Source of the DNA: Pseudomonadota bacterium
GTDB lineage: Bacteria > Pseudomonadota > Gammaproteobacteria > Steroidobacterales > Steroidobacteraceae
DNA length: 64,000 bases
NCBI GenBank assembly: GCA_021805865.1
Contig: JAJZDX010000012.1
Location: 62,001 to 126,000, forward strand
Reading direction: 5' to 3'
A program made the position numbers and the translations under genes. The notes under the pieces were generated by a model, which searched no databases, was not told where the DNA came from, and worked only from the letters and a program-made list of their open reading frames with translations. The number at the start of each line of letters is the position of its first letter. Within the stretch, counting starts at the first letter, position 1. Positions 17,886-26,861 of this stretch are shown one piece after another.

Positions 17886-19498
17886 CTTTGCGGATCTGCA
17901 AATACCAGCCTAAAAACGCTGCCGCCGCCGTGACGTGGCTCATAAAGCAGCGTTGCGCCATTGGCCTGGGCAAGCTCCCGAGCCAGGAACAGGCCGAGGC
18001 CGGTGCCCCGGCCGGCGCTGAAGAATGGCTCAAAGATACGCTCAACGTGCTCCCTCGGCACCCCGGGGCCGCGATCGGCCACATCGAGATAAGGCCGGCC
18101 ACTGGGGCTCAGCCGTCCGCAGCGCAGCTCCACCGCCTGCTCGGGGTGCTCGCCCGCGGCGTGCTTGAGGGCGTTTTCGCAGAGATTCCACACGATCTGG
18201 CGCAGCTGGCCGGGGTCGAAGCGGATCTCGATCTCCTCGGCCGGGGCCCGCAGGTGCAGCTGCGAGCGTGGCCACTGCATGGTCTCGCAGAACTCCTCGA
18301 GGAAGGAATCGCCCCAGCCGCCGAGCGGCAGCGGCTCGGCGCGGGCCGCCTCCCGGCGCGAGAGGCGCAGCACGCTGTCGATGGTGCGGCTCACCCGCTC
18401 GGCGTGGTGGCGGATGATTTCGGTCAGGCGCCGGTCCTCGGGCCCTATGTGAGGCGATTCCCCGAGCAGCTGGCCGGCGTGGCTCATGGCGCCGACGGGA
18501 TTGCGGATCTCGTGGGCGATGCTCGCCGAAAGCCGGCCCAAGGCGGCGAGCTTCGATTGCTGGACCTTCTCGGCGATGAGACTGGTGTCCTCGAGGAAGA
18601 CCAGCACCGGCGCGGGGCTCGCCGCGCCGAGCGCCGCAAAGTGCGCACGGATCACCCGCGCACCGTCGGTACCGACGAACGTCGGATCTTCCGTGGCGAA
18701 GATGCCGGTCGCTCCAGTGCTCTCGCGCCAGCGCCCGAGCAGCTGCATCAATCGGGGCGAGACCTCGGCGAGCGCCGCCTCCGGGCGGGCGTGCTGCGCG
18801 CCCAGCATCTGCGCCGCCGAGTCGTTGATCAGGCGGATGCGGTCCTCGAGGTCGACCACCAGGATGCTCTCACGCAAGTGACGCACGATGTATTGCGAGA
18901 GCTGAGCCAGGTTCGCCAGGTCCACTTCCTGGCGGCGCACCGTGGCCTCGTTCTCGCGCATCCGGTGGGCCAGCGGCCAGGCCGAGAGCGCGATGGCGAA
19001 CAGCACCGCGCCCAGCACGCCGGCGGTGGTGTAGCCGGCCTCGTGCGGAGCGTGCAGGCCGATGAGGAACTGTGGCAGCAGCACCGCGAGCGCGGCGAGG
19101 GCCGCGATGAGCAGCGCCTCGCGGCGCCCGGCGAGCAGTGTCAAGGCGAGCACCGGCAGGACGAGCAGGATGCCGAAGCCGCTCGAGACACCCCCGCTGG
19201 CGTACAGGATCAGCGCGATGGCCGTGGCGTCCAGGACGCCGTTCGCCAGCGGGGTCAGCAGCGGCGCCGTCCGGGAGAGCCGCTGCAGGAGGATGAGCCC
19301 CACGGCGGCGCCGAAATAGCTGGCACAGGTGGCCAGGAACAGCGCAGGGTGGGCTGCCGTATACCGGTCGCGGCCGCCCAGCAGGACTGCGCCCACCAGC
19401 ACGGCGGGCACCAGCAGCCGGTACAGGTTGAGGAGGCCCGCCACCCGGCGGGCGAGGTCGGTGGGGGCGGAATCGGAGGTCGCGGCAATAGCCGACAT
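17861..19498 (-). CDS. pilS: membrane sensor histidine kinase, PilS
   Basis: The ATG at 19498 gives 545 residues. Six hydrophobic helices come first, then a PAS-like domain (ILVVDLEDRIRLINDSAAQML), a dimerisation domain with the phospho-accepting His (LSASIAHEIRNPVGAMSHAG), and the ATPase domain with N box (IVWNLCENALKHA), G1 (DVADRGPGVP) and G2 (GRGTGLGLFLAR). Six membrane helices before a PAS domain is the known layout of PilS, which senses pilin in the membrane. It overlaps pilR, its response regulator. No pilA lies in the window. Confidence 0.88.
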   Translation of the reverse strand: MSAIAATSDSAPTDLARRVAGLLNLYRLLVPAVLVGAVLLGGRDRYTAAHPALFLATCASYFGAAVGLILLQRLSRTAPLLTPLANGVLDATAIALILYASGGVSSGFGILLVLPVLALTLLAGRREALLIAALAALAVLLPQFLIGLHAPHEAGYTTAGVLGAVLFAIALSAWPLAHRMRENEATVRRQEVDLANLAQLSQYIVRHLRESILVVDLEDRIRLINDSAAQMLGAQHARPEAALAEVSPRLMQLLGRWRESTGATGIFATEDPTFVGTDGARVIRAHFAALGAASPAPVLVFLEDTSLIAEKVQQSKLAALGRLSASIAHEIRNPVGAMSHAGQLLGESPHIGPEDRRLTEIIRHHAERVSRTIDSVLRLSRREAARAEPLPLGGWGDSFLEEFCETMQWPRSQLHLRAPAEEIEIRFDPGQLRQIVWNLCENALKHAAGEHPEQAVELRCGRLSPSGRPYLDVADRGPGVPREHVERIFEPFFSAGRGTGLGLFLARELAQANGATLLYEPRHGGGSVFRLVFADPQRWIRETDR

Positions 19499-19752
19499 GA
19501 TCGGGCGGTATGGCTCCCTGGCGGCGGGGCACTCTATCACCCTCGCGCGGATCCGGGCGGGAACGGCGTCGCAGTGCGCCGCACGGGGCTTCTGCGCCTT
19601 CAGGACCGCGCGAGGGCCCGTCTCAGGCAGTCTTCGGCTGGCTCGCTCGAGAGTGCCGCGAGGCCGATCAGAGGCTCCTTGGGGTGGCAGCGACCGCTGA
19701 ATTTGGTCAGAATCCCAAGTTCACGCCTTCGGTCAGGACATGTGAGCACACG

Positions 19753-20916
19753 ATGAATCTGCACGAATATCAAGCCAAAGAGATATTCAGACACTACGGC
19801 ATCCCGGTGCCGGCCGGCCAAGTGGCCGCCAGCGCCGAGCAAGCCGTGGCGGCTGCCAAAGCCCTCGGCGGCCCGGTCTGGGTGGTCAAGGCCCAGGTCC
19901 ACGCCGGCGGGCGCGGCAAGGCCGGGGGCGTGAAGCTCGCCCGCGACCTCGATGCCGTTCGAGCCGCCGCTGAGGCCATGCTCGGCACGCGCCTCGCGAC
20001 CAAGCAGACCGGCCCCGAGGGCCTGCCGGTCGAGAAGGTCTACGTCGAGGCGGGCTCCGAGATCGCGCGCGAGATCTATCTTTCCCTCACCCTCAACCGC
20101 GAGAAGGGCCGCATCGCCCTGATCGCCTCCAGCGCGGGCGGGATGGAAATCGAGGAGGTCGCCGAGAAGACTCCCGAGCAGATTCTCTCGGTCACGGTGC
20201 ATCCGGCGGCAGGGCTGCAGCCGCACCAGGCGCGCGAGCTCGCCTTCGGGCTCGGGCTCGCGGCGGAGCAGATCAAGCAGTTCCAGTCGATCGCCCTCGC
20301 GCTCTACCGGCTCTATCTCGAGGAGGACGCGAGCCTGGTCGAGATCAATCCTCTGATCGTCACCCAGGCCGGATCGCTCGTGGCGCTCGATGCCAAGATC
20401 AACATCGACGCCAACGCCGTGTTCCGCCATCCGGACCTCGCCAAGCTGCACGATCCCAGCCAGGAGGACCCGATGGAGCGGCGCGCCGCCGAGCACGAGT
20501 TGAACTACGTGTCCCTCGACGGGGACATCGCCTGCATGGTCAACGGCGCGGGCCTGGCGATGGCCACCATGGACCTGATCAAGCTGCACGGCGGCCAGCC
20601 GGCCAACTTCCTCGACGTGGGCGGCGGGGCGACCAGCGAGCGGGTGACGCACGCTTTTCAGCTCATTCTCTCCAACCCCAAGGTGCGCGCGGTGCTGGTC
20701 AACATCTTCGGCGGCATCGTGCGTTGCGACATGATCGCCGATGGCGTGATCAACGCGGTGAAGAGCGTGGGCGTGAAGGTGCCCGTGGTCGTGCGCCTCG
20801 AAGGCACCAACGCCGGCAAGGCGCGCGAGGTGCTCGCCGACAGCGGGCTCACCATCACCCCGGCCACTGATCTGACCGACGCCGCCCGCAAGGTCGTGGC
20901 GCTGGCCGCGGCCTAA
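19753..20916 (+). CDS. sucC: succinyl-CoA ligase, beta subunit
   Basis: The 387-residue length is normal for SucC. The ATP-grasp domain starts MNLHEYQAKEIFRHYGIPVP and includes KAQVHAGGRGKAGGVK; the C-terminal ligase domain holds FLDVGGGAT and NIFGGIVRCD for CoA/phosphohistidine handling. SucC and SucD convert succinyl-CoA, ADP and phosphate to succinate, ATP and CoA in the TCA cycle. The ATG at 19753 fits the family N-terminus; the frame is open upstream only by chance. sucD follows after 22 bp, so the pair is an operon. Confidence 0.95.
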   Translation: MNLHEYQAKEIFRHYGIPVPAGQVAASAEQAVAAAKALGGPVWVVKAQVHAGGRGKAGGVKLARDLDAVRAAAEAMLGTRLATKQTGPEGLPVEKVYVEAGSEIAREIYLSLTLNREKGRIALIASSAGGMEIEEVAEKTPEQILSVTVHPAAGLQPHQARELAFGLGLAAEQIKQFQSIALALYRLYLEEDASLVEINPLIVTQAGSLVALDAKINIDANAVFRHPDLAKLHDPSQEDPMERRAAEHELNYVSLDGDIACMVNGAGLAMATMDLIKLHGGQPANFLDVGGGATSERVTHAFQLILSNPKVRAVLVNIFGGIVRCDMIADGVINAVKSVGVKVPVVVRLEGTNAGKAREVLADSGLTITPATDLTDAARKVVALAAA

Positions 20917-20938
20917 CGTACACGTTTAAAGGTTCAGC

Positions 20939-22111
20939 ATGAGCATTCTGGTCAACAAACACACCAAGGTGATCTGTCAGGGCTTCACCGGCAGGCAGGG
21001 CACCTTCCACTCCGAACAGGCGCTCGCCTACGGCACCCGGCTCGTCGGCGGCATCACCCCGGGCCGCGGCGGGCAGAAACATCTGGGCCTGCCCGTGTTC
21101 GATACCGTCAAGGACGCGGTGCGCGAGACAGGCGCCACCGCCAGCATGATCTATGTGCCGGCCGCGGGCGCGGCGGATGCGATCCTCGAGGCCGCCGACG
21201 CCGGCATCGAGCTCGCCGTGTGCATCACCGAGGGCGTGCCGGTGAATGACATGGTGAGCGTGAAGGCGGCGCTCGCCGGCTCCGCCACGCGCCTGGTCGG
21301 ACCGAACTGCCCCGGGGTCATCACGCCGGATGAGTGCAAGATCGGCATCATGCCGGGCTTCATCCACCAGAAGGGCGCGGTGGGCATCGTGTCGCGCTCC
21401 GGCACCCTGACGTACGAGGCGGTCTACCAGACCACCCGCATCGGGCTCGGTCAGAGCACCTGCGTCGGCATCGGCGGCGATCCGGTGCGGGGTCTGAATT
21501 TCATCGACGTGCTGGAGCTGTTCGAGCGCGACCCGGGCACCGAGGGCATCATCCTGGTCGGGGAGATCGGCGGGAGCGATGAGGAGGCCGCCGCCCGCTA
21601 CATCCACAACTTCGTCAGCAAGCCGGTCGTGGCCTACATCGCCGGTGTCACCGCGCCCCCGGGCAAGCGCATGGGGCACGCGGGGGCCATCGTCGCCGGG
21701 GGCAAGGGCACGGCGGCCGACAAGTACTCGGCGTTCGAAGCGGCGGGCGTGCGCACCGTCAAATCGCCCGCGGAGCTCGGCTCCGCCATGAGCGATCTGC
21801 TGCGCCGCCGGCGCGCCCGAGCGGCAGGCAAGGCGGCCAAGGCCGTCCCCGCCGCGAAGCCGGCCGCCGAGGCGGCGCGGCGCAAAGCGAAAGCGCCTGC
21901 GAAGCCCGCCGCGGCCGCCCGGACCGCCCGGCCTGTGGCCTCGCGTGGCAAGCGCGTCATGGGCAAGCCGGGCGGGCGCACCGCCGGGGGCGCCGGCAGG
22001 GCCGCCCCGGCCAAGAGCCGCCGCGCCGCCGCCAAGGCGGGCAAGGCGCGTGCCGCCTCGGGCCGCAAGGCCGCCCGCAAGAGCCCGGCCCGCGGGCGAG
22101 GCCGGCGCTGA
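20939..22111 (+). CDS. sucD: succinyl-CoA ligase, alpha subunit, with a long basic C-terminal tail
   Basis: Residues 1-288 are a complete SucD: CoA-binding [20 protein letters not shown], and the phosphohistidine loop with His247 (RMGHAGAIV). The family normally ends near residue 290. Here about 102 more residues follow, almost only Ala, Lys, Arg, Pro and Gly, in the style of histone H1-like or AlgP-type tails (repeated AKPA/RKA units). Codon use stays GC-rich and in frame to the stop. The tail could bind DNA, RNA or polyphosphate, or arise from lost stop codon and expansion of a repeat. Core enzyme function is not in doubt. Confidence 0.93.
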   Translation: MSILVNKHTKVICQGFTGRQGTFHSEQALAYGTRLVGGITPGRGGQKHLGLPVFDTVKDAVRETGATASMIYVPAAGAADAILEAADAGIELAVCITEGVPVNDMVSVKAALAGSATRLVGPNCPGVITPDECKIGIMPGFIHQKGAVGIVSRSGTLTYEAVYQTTRIGLGQSTCVGIGGDPVRGLNFIDVLELFERDPGTEGIILVGEIGGSDEEAAARYIHNFVSKPVVAYIAGVTAPPGKRMGHAGAIVAGGKGTAADKYSAFEAAGVRTVKSPAELGSAMSDLLRRRRARAAGKAAKAVPAAKPAAEAARRKAKAPAKPAAAARTARPVASRGKRVMGKPGGRTAGGAGRAAPAKSRRAAAKAGKARAASGRKAARKSPARGRGRR

Positions 22112-22134
22112 GGCGGCCATCCAAGAGGTGCGAT

Positions 22135-22160
22135 AATCCCCTTCCCTGAGGGAGGGGATT
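22135..22160 (+). terminator. hairpin between sucD and nadE, possible terminator
   Basis: AATCCCCTTCCC and GGGAGGGGATT form an 11-bp stem with one bulged T and a TGA loop, 24 bp after the sucD stop. No U-tract follows, so it may be a factor-assisted terminator, an mRNA-stabilising hairpin, or a leader element of nadE. Confidence 0.4.
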
Positions 22161-22199
22161 CCCCTCACAGCGGGCCGGACGCGGCCCGGAACGAGCAGC

Positions 22200-23825
22200 A
22201 TGAGCGAGTCTCTGCGCATTGCCCTGGCACAGCTCGACCTGTTGGTCGGCGACGTGCAGGGCAATCTCTCTCGCGTGGTCGAGACCGCCCGGGCGGCGCG
22301 GCAATCGCACCGGGCGGATCTCACCCTCTTTCCCGAGCTCACCCTGTCGGGCTATCCGCCCGAGGACCTGCTGTTCCATCGCGGCTTCCAACACCAGATC
22401 GAGACCGCCCTCGAGCAGGTGCGCCGGGAGGTGCCCTCCGGCTGCCTGGTCGTCGGGTATCCCGAATACACCCGCTTCGGCATCTACAACTCCGCGGCGC
22501 TGATCTCGGAGGGCCTGGTGTGCGCCCTGCACCGCAAGGCGGAGCTGCCCAACTACAAGGTGTTCGACGAGAAGCGCTACTTTCACGCCGGCTCGCAGCC
22601 GACCGTCGTGCAGTGCAACGGGTTTCGCCTCGGACTGCTGATCTGCGAGGACATCTGGGAGCCCCAGCCCGCGCAGCTCGCCCTCGCCGAGGGAGCCGAG
22701 CTGCTGCTCGTCATCAACGCCTCGCCCTACGAGCGCTACCGCCAGCGAGAGCGCGAAGCGGTCGTGCGCACCCGCATCGCCGATGTGGGCCTGCCGCTGG
22801 TATACGTCAACATGGTCGGCGGCCAGGACGAGCTGATCTTTGACGGCAACTCCTTCGTGATGGACGCCGGCGGGCAGGTGGTCATGCGCGCACCGCCGTT
22901 CCAGGAGGGGGTGTACTGCGTCGATTTCCGCCGGGAGAACGGCAAGGTGAGTCCCGTGCCGGGCGAGGTGGCACCCGAGCTGAGCGAGGAGGCCAGCGTG
23001 TACAGCGCGTTGGTCCTCGGCGTACGCGACTACGTCAACAAGCACGGATTTCCGGGCGTGGTGATGGGGCTGTCGGGCGGAGTCGACTCCGCGCTGACCC
23101 TCGCAATCGCGGTGGACGCGCTCGGAGCCGACCGGGTGCAGGCGGTGATGATGCCCTCACGCTACACCTCGCGGATGAGCCTCGAGGATGCGGCCGAGGA
23201 GGCGCGCTCGCTCGCTGTCCGCTACCGCGTGCTGTCCATCGAGAGCATGTTCGAGGCCACGCTCGCCACGCTCGCCGGAGAGTTCGCGGGGCGCCCGGCG
23301 GATGCGACCGAGGAGAACATCCAGTCGCGCTGCCGCATGCTGCTGCTGATGGGGCTCTCCAACAAGACCGGCCGGATGCTGCTCACCACCGGCAACAAGA
23401 GCGAGATGGCGGTCGGCTACGCCACGCTTTACGGGGACATGGCGGGCGGCTTTGCGCCCATCAAGGACTGCAGCAAGCTGCTGGTGTACCGCCTGGCGGC
23501 CTATCGCAACGGCTTGGGCCGGGTCATTCCGCAGCGGGTGATCGACCGGGCGCCCTCCGCGGAGCTGCGCCCGGGGCAGAAGGATTCCGATTCGCTGCCG
23601 GCCTACGAGGTGCTCGATCCGATCCTGGAGGCCTTCATCGAGGAGGACCTGTCGGTCGATGAGCTCGCGGCGCGCGGATTCGACCGGGCCACGGTCGGCC
23701 GGGTGCTCGATCTCGTGAAACGCAACGAATACAAGCGCCGTCAGGCGCCGCCCGGGGTGCGGGTGAGCCGCCGGGCTTTCGGGCGCGACTGGCGCTATCC
23801 CATCACGAACGGCTATCGGCGCTAG
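22200..23825 (+). CDS. nadE: glutamine-dependent NAD+ synthetase
   Basis: The 541-residue enzyme joins an N-terminal carbon-nitrogen hydrolase domain and a C-terminal NAD synthetase domain. The glutaminase triad is visible as Glu in LFPELTLSGYPPEDL, Lys in HRKAELPNYKVFDEKRYF, and Cys in LLICEDIWEP. The synthetase has the pyrophosphatase loop GLSGGVDSALT and TTGNKSEMAVGYATLYGDM. It amidates deamido-NAD+ with ammonia taken from glutamine. The ATG at 22200 follows a GAGCAGC stretch. It is separate from sucCD by a hairpin. Confidence 0.95.
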   Translation: MSESLRIALAQLDLLVGDVQGNLSRVVETARAARQSHRADLTLFPELTLSGYPPEDLLFHRGFQHQIETALEQVRREVPSGCLVVGYPEYTRFGIYNSAALISEGLVCALHRKAELPNYKVFDEKRYFHAGSQPTVVQCNGFRLGLLICEDIWEPQPAQLALAEGAELLLVINASPYERYRQREREAVVRTRIADVGLPLVYVNMVGGQDELIFDGNSFVMDAGGQVVMRAPPFQEGVYCVDFRRENGKVSPVPGEVAPELSEEASVYSALVLGVRDYVNKHGFPGVVMGLSGGVDSALTLAIAVDALGADRVQAVMMPSRYTSRMSLEDAAEEARSLAVRYRVLSIESMFEATLATLAGEFAGRPADATEENIQSRCRMLLLMGLSNKTGRMLLTTGNKSEMAVGYATLYGDMAGGFAPIKDCSKLLVYRLAAYRNGLGRVIPQRVIDRAPSAELRPGQKDSDSLPAYEVLDPILEAFIEEDLSVDELAARGFDRATVGRVLDLVKRNEYKRRQAPPGVRVSRRAFGRDWRYPITNGYRR

Positions 23826-23829
23826 CGCT

Positions 23830-24636
23830 CTACCAGAAGTGCCACCAGTCCGGCTGGGTGACGGCGGCGACATGGGCGACATGACCCTTGAAGTTCGCCT
23901 GATACACCCGGCGGGCCTGGGCGGCAGGTGTCCGCAGCCCCAGCCGCTCGTAGGAGAGGATCATGATGGCAAGCGCCTCCTTGACCGCAGGCGCTCCCTG
24001 GTATTCGTCGACGACGACCTTGGCACGGCGCGCCGAGGCGACGTAGGCGCCCCGCTCCAGATAGTACCGGGCAACGTCCACGTTGTAGGAGGCCAGCCGG
24101 TCGCGCAGGAAGATCATCCGCTGGTACGCTTCGTGCGCATACGGGCTGTTCGGGTATTGGCTGACCACGGTTCGGAAGGCCGCGAAGGACTTCCTGACAT
24201 CGTGCGGCGGGCGCGCGGCAAGGTGGGCGCCGAAGAGCCGCTCGATGGGGTTGGCCCGCCTGGGGAAGTAGACCATGCCTTGCATGTAGTAGGCGTACGC
24301 CACCCGGGGACTGGTGGGGTTCTGCCGGATGAAGGTCTTGATCGCATCCGTGGCGGAATCGGTCTGGCCCGCGCGGTAATATGCGTAGATCAGGTCGATC
24401 TGCGCCTGATGCGCCTGGGGGGTGAACGGGTAGATGGCCGTCACCCGCTGGAAGTTCTTGATCGCCGCGTTGTAGTCGTAATCGGCCAGCTGGCGCTTGG
24501 CGGCATTGAACAAGGCGACCGGCCCCGACTGCTTGAGCTTGCGGTGCGTGCAGCCGGCCAGGGTGACCGCGGCCACGCACAGCGCGACCACGACGATGCC
24601 GCGAGCGCGGCCACGAGAGAACCGATTGGAGAGCAT
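23830..24636 (-). CDS. bamD: outer membrane assembly lipoprotein BamD
   Basis: The ATG at 24636 gives a 268-residue protein with a lipoprotein signal peptide (hydrophobic core then VTLAGC, the lipidated Cys). TPR-like helices follow: LFNAAKRQLADYDYNAAIKNFQRVTAIYPFTPQA and repeats after it, typical of BamD. BamD is the essential lipoprotein partner of BamA in inserting outer-membrane beta-barrel proteins. Its start codon overlaps the start codon of the divergent rluD on the other strand (CATG at 24634-24637), an unusually tight arrangement also found in spirit in other gammaproteobacteria where the genes are divergent neighbours. Confidence 0.92.
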   Translation of the reverse strand: MLSNRFSRGRARGIVVVALCVAAVTLAGCTHRKLKQSGPVALFNAAKRQLADYDYNAAIKNFQRVTAIYPFTPQAHQAQIDLIYAYYRAGQTDSATDAIKTFIRQNPTSPRVAYAYYMQGMVYFPRRANPIERLFGAHLAARPPHDVRKSFAAFRTVVSQYPNSPYAHEAYQRMIFLRDRLASYNVDVARYYLERGAYVASARRAKVVVDEYQGAPAVKEALAIMILSYERLGLRTPAAQARRVYQANFKGHVAHVAAVTQPDWWHFW

Positions 24637-25651
24637 GGGCAAAGAGTATAGCGAAACCGCGGCGGATACTTCGGGTTCCGACCGGCAGCCTGCGGGGGAG
24701 TTCCGCGCTCACCGGCTGCAACTGCCGGCCGAGGCCGCAGGGCTCCGGCTCGACCAGGCGCTCGCCCGCGCGCTGCCGCAGTACTCGCGCGCGCGGTTGC
24801 AGCGGTGGATCGAGGCGGACCTGGTGCAGGTCGACGGGCGCAATCTTCGGGCCAAGGACAAGGTGCTGGGAGGAGAGCAGGTGCACCTCACGGCGCACTT
24901 CGAGGCGGACGATCGGGTCACGCCGGAGCCCCTGCATCTGTCGGTCGTGTACCGGGACGAGGCGCTCATCGTCATCGACAAGCCCGCCGGCCTGGTGGTG
25001 CACCCCGGCGCGGGCAATCCCCGTCACACTCTGCAGAACGCGCTGCTCGCCCTCGATCCCGAGCTGGCCAGGGTGCCGCGGGCGGGACTGGTGCACCGGC
25101 TCGACAAGGACACCAGCGGGCTGCTCGTGGTGGCCCGAACGCCGCAGTCTCACGCGAGACTGGTGTCGGTGCTGGCGGCCCGTGAGATCGAGCGCATCTA
25201 CATGGCGATCTGCACCGGCGTCATGACAGGCGGTGGAACCGTCGAGGCTCCCATCGGCAGACATCGCACCCAACGTACGCGCATGGCGGTACGCGAGGAT
25301 GGGCGGGAAGCGATCACGCACTACCGCATCGTCGAGCGCTTCCGCGCCCACACGCTGGCGCGCGTGCAACTGGAGACGGGCCGGACCCATCAGATCCGAG
25401 TGCATCTGGCGCACGCCGGCTATCCCGTCGTGGGCGACCCGGTGTACGGAGGAAGGCGCCGGCTGCCCGCAGGGTGCGGCGCCGGGCTGGCCGCCGAGCT
25501 CACCGCCTTTGCGCGCCAGGCGCTGCACGCGGCGCGCCTCGCACTCGAGCATCCGTTGACCGGCCGTGCGTGCGAATGGGAATCCCCGCTGCCGCAGGAC
25601 ATGAGGGGTCTCGTCGCGGCCCTGCGGGCCGACCACCATGACAGCGCCTGA
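24635..25651 (+). CDS. rluD: 23S rRNA pseudouridine synthase D
   Basis: From the ATG at 24635 the protein has 338 residues. An S4 RNA-binding domain (RLDQALARALPQYSRARLQRWI) precedes the catalytic domain with the active-site Asp in GLVHRLDKDTSGLLVVA, followed by LETGRTHQIRVHLAH, a conserved RluA-family motif. RluD modifies helix 69 of 23S rRNA. About 28 residues before the S4 domain are longer than in E. coli, but no better start is visible. The last 14 bp overlap pgeF, so the two are co-transcribed. Confidence 0.92.
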   Translation: MGKEYSETAADTSGSDRQPAGEFRAHRLQLPAEAAGLRLDQALARALPQYSRARLQRWIEADLVQVDGRNLRAKDKVLGGEQVHLTAHFEADDRVTPEPLHLSVVYRDEALIVIDKPAGLVVHPGAGNPRHTLQNALLALDPELARVPRAGLVHRLDKDTSGLLVVARTPQSHARLVSVLAAREIERIYMAICTGVMTGGGTVEAPIGRHRTQRTRMAVREDGREAITHYRIVERFRAHTLARVQLETGRTHQIRVHLAHAGYPVVGDPVYGGRRRLPAGCGAGLAAELTAFARQALHAARLALEHPLTGRACEWESPLPQDMRGLVAALRADHHDSA

Positions 25652-26429
25652 GCTGATCGTGCCCGACTGGCCGGCCCCGGCCCCCGTCCAGGCGGCCTTC
25701 ACGCTGCGCCCCGGCGGGGTGAGCGCGCCGCCGTTCGATGCGCTCAATCCCGCCTCGCACGTGGGCGATGAGCCGGGCGCCGTGGCCGAGAACCGCCTGC
25801 GCCTGCGGCGGTGGCTGCAGTTGCCCTCGGAGCCGGCGTGGCTCGGGCAGGTGCACGGTTGCCGGGTGGCGGACCTCGATGTCGATGCCGGGTCCGGTTG
25901 CGAGCCGCCGGCCGATGCGGCGGTGACGCACTGCGCGGGCCGTGTCTGCGTGATCCAGGTGGCCGACTGCCTGCCGGTGCTGCTGTGCGCCGCGGCTGGC
26001 GGCCCGGCGATCGGGGCGGCGCACTGCGGCTGGCGGGGCTTGGCGGCCGGAGTGTTGGAAGCCACGGTGAGCGCGCTTCGCACGCCACCCGCAGAGCTGC
26101 TCGCCTGGCTGGGGCCGGCGATCGGGCAGGCGCACTTCGAGGTCGGCGAGGACGTTCATGCCGCTTTCACCACCGCCGATGCGGGTGCGGCGTCGGCGTT
26201 CGTGAGGAACGCGCGGGGACGGTGGCAATGCGATCTGTATGCCCTGGCGAGGCGCCGGCTCGAGGCCCTGGGGGTCACCCGAGTCTTCGGCGGGGGCTGG
26301 TGCACGTATGCCGACCCGGCGCGGTTCTTTTCCTATCGGCGGGACGGGCGCTGTGGGCGGATGGCGGCGCTCATCTGGATGAGCCGCGGGAATGCGCCGC
26401 AGCAGGCCCCCGCGCCGTCATTCTTTTGA
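25638..26429 (+). CDS. pgeF: peptidoglycan editing factor PgeF (YfiH/DUF152 family)
   Basis: The 263-residue protein shows the family metal-binding and active-site motifs: LGQVHGCRV, VADCLPVLLC, AAHCGWRGLAAGV and the C-terminal GGGWCTYADPARFFSYRRDG. Members were first described as copper polyphenol oxidases and later as enzymes that remove mis-incorporated L-Ser from muropeptides; some have adenosine deaminase or phosphorylase activity. The rluD-pgeF order is widely conserved and often continues with clpB, as here. It overlaps the convergent small gene by 12 bp at the 3' end. Confidence 0.92.
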   Translation: MTAPELIVPDWPAPAPVQAAFTLRPGGVSAPPFDALNPASHVGDEPGAVAENRLRLRRWLQLPSEPAWLGQVHGCRVADLDVDAGSGCEPPADAAVTHCAGRVCVIQVADCLPVLLCAAAGGPAIGAAHCGWRGLAAGVLEATVSALRTPPAELLAWLGPAIGQAHFEVGEDVHAAFTTADAGAASAFVRNARGRWQCDLYALARRRLEALGVTRVFGGGWCTYADPARFFSYRRDGRCGRMAALIWMSRGNAPQQAPAPSFF

Positions 26430-26657
26430 CTTGAGGCTCCCCTCGTTCGCCTCGATGAAGGCCTTGATCTCATCGGCCATGGAGATGAGTCGCAGCCACT
26501 GCTCCTTGTAGAGCGTGACCGGGAACCGTCCCATCCCGTAGACCGAGAGCGCGCCCTTTTCGCTCACCTTCATGGCGAGCTTGCCTCGCCCGGCTTTCTT
26601 CAGGCGCTCGTTCTCGGCTCGCAGTCGCTCGAGCTCGGTTTGCAGATCTTCAGTCAT
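26418..26657 (-). CDS. conserved small protein of unknown function
   Basis: The 79-residue protein starts with a short coiled-coil helix (LQTELERLRAENERLKKA) and continues with a compact conserved block (LSVYGMGRFPVTLYKEQWLRLISMADEIKAFIEAN). I recognise this as a small conserved protein found in several proteobacteria, but no function is known to me. It lies convergent to pgeF (12 bp overlap) and divergent from clpB. No frame disruption is seen. Confidence 0.8.
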   Translation of the reverse strand: MTEDLQTELERLRAENERLKKAGRGKLAMKVSEKGALSVYGMGRFPVTLYKEQWLRLISMADEIKAFIEANEGSLKSKE

Positions 26658-26796
26658 TCTCAGGTCTCCGAAGGGCCGATCGGGGCCGCGAAATTATACT
26701 GCCCGCCCCGGGATGCGCTCGGAAACCCGCGCCCCGCGGTGGCGGGGCGCCCGCGGGGGAAGTCCGAGGGGCCGCCGGATCGGCCCAGGCCCTGGT

Positions 26797-26824
26797 CTTG
26801 AACCGGCAGAGCCCCGCCCCCATT
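26797..26824 (+). promoter_or_regulatory. sigma-32-type heat-shock promoter for clpB
   Basis: CTTGAA at 26797-26802 and CCCCATT at 26818-26824 are separated by 15 bp, which matches the RpoH promoter consensus in both boxes and spacing. Transcription would start near 26832, about 30 bp before the clpB ATG. A TATACT at 26695-26700 upstream could serve a housekeeping promoter or the divergent gene. Confidence 0.75.
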
Positions 26825-26861
26825 GCCCTGATAACCGCGATATGAGCCCGGATCGACCCTC

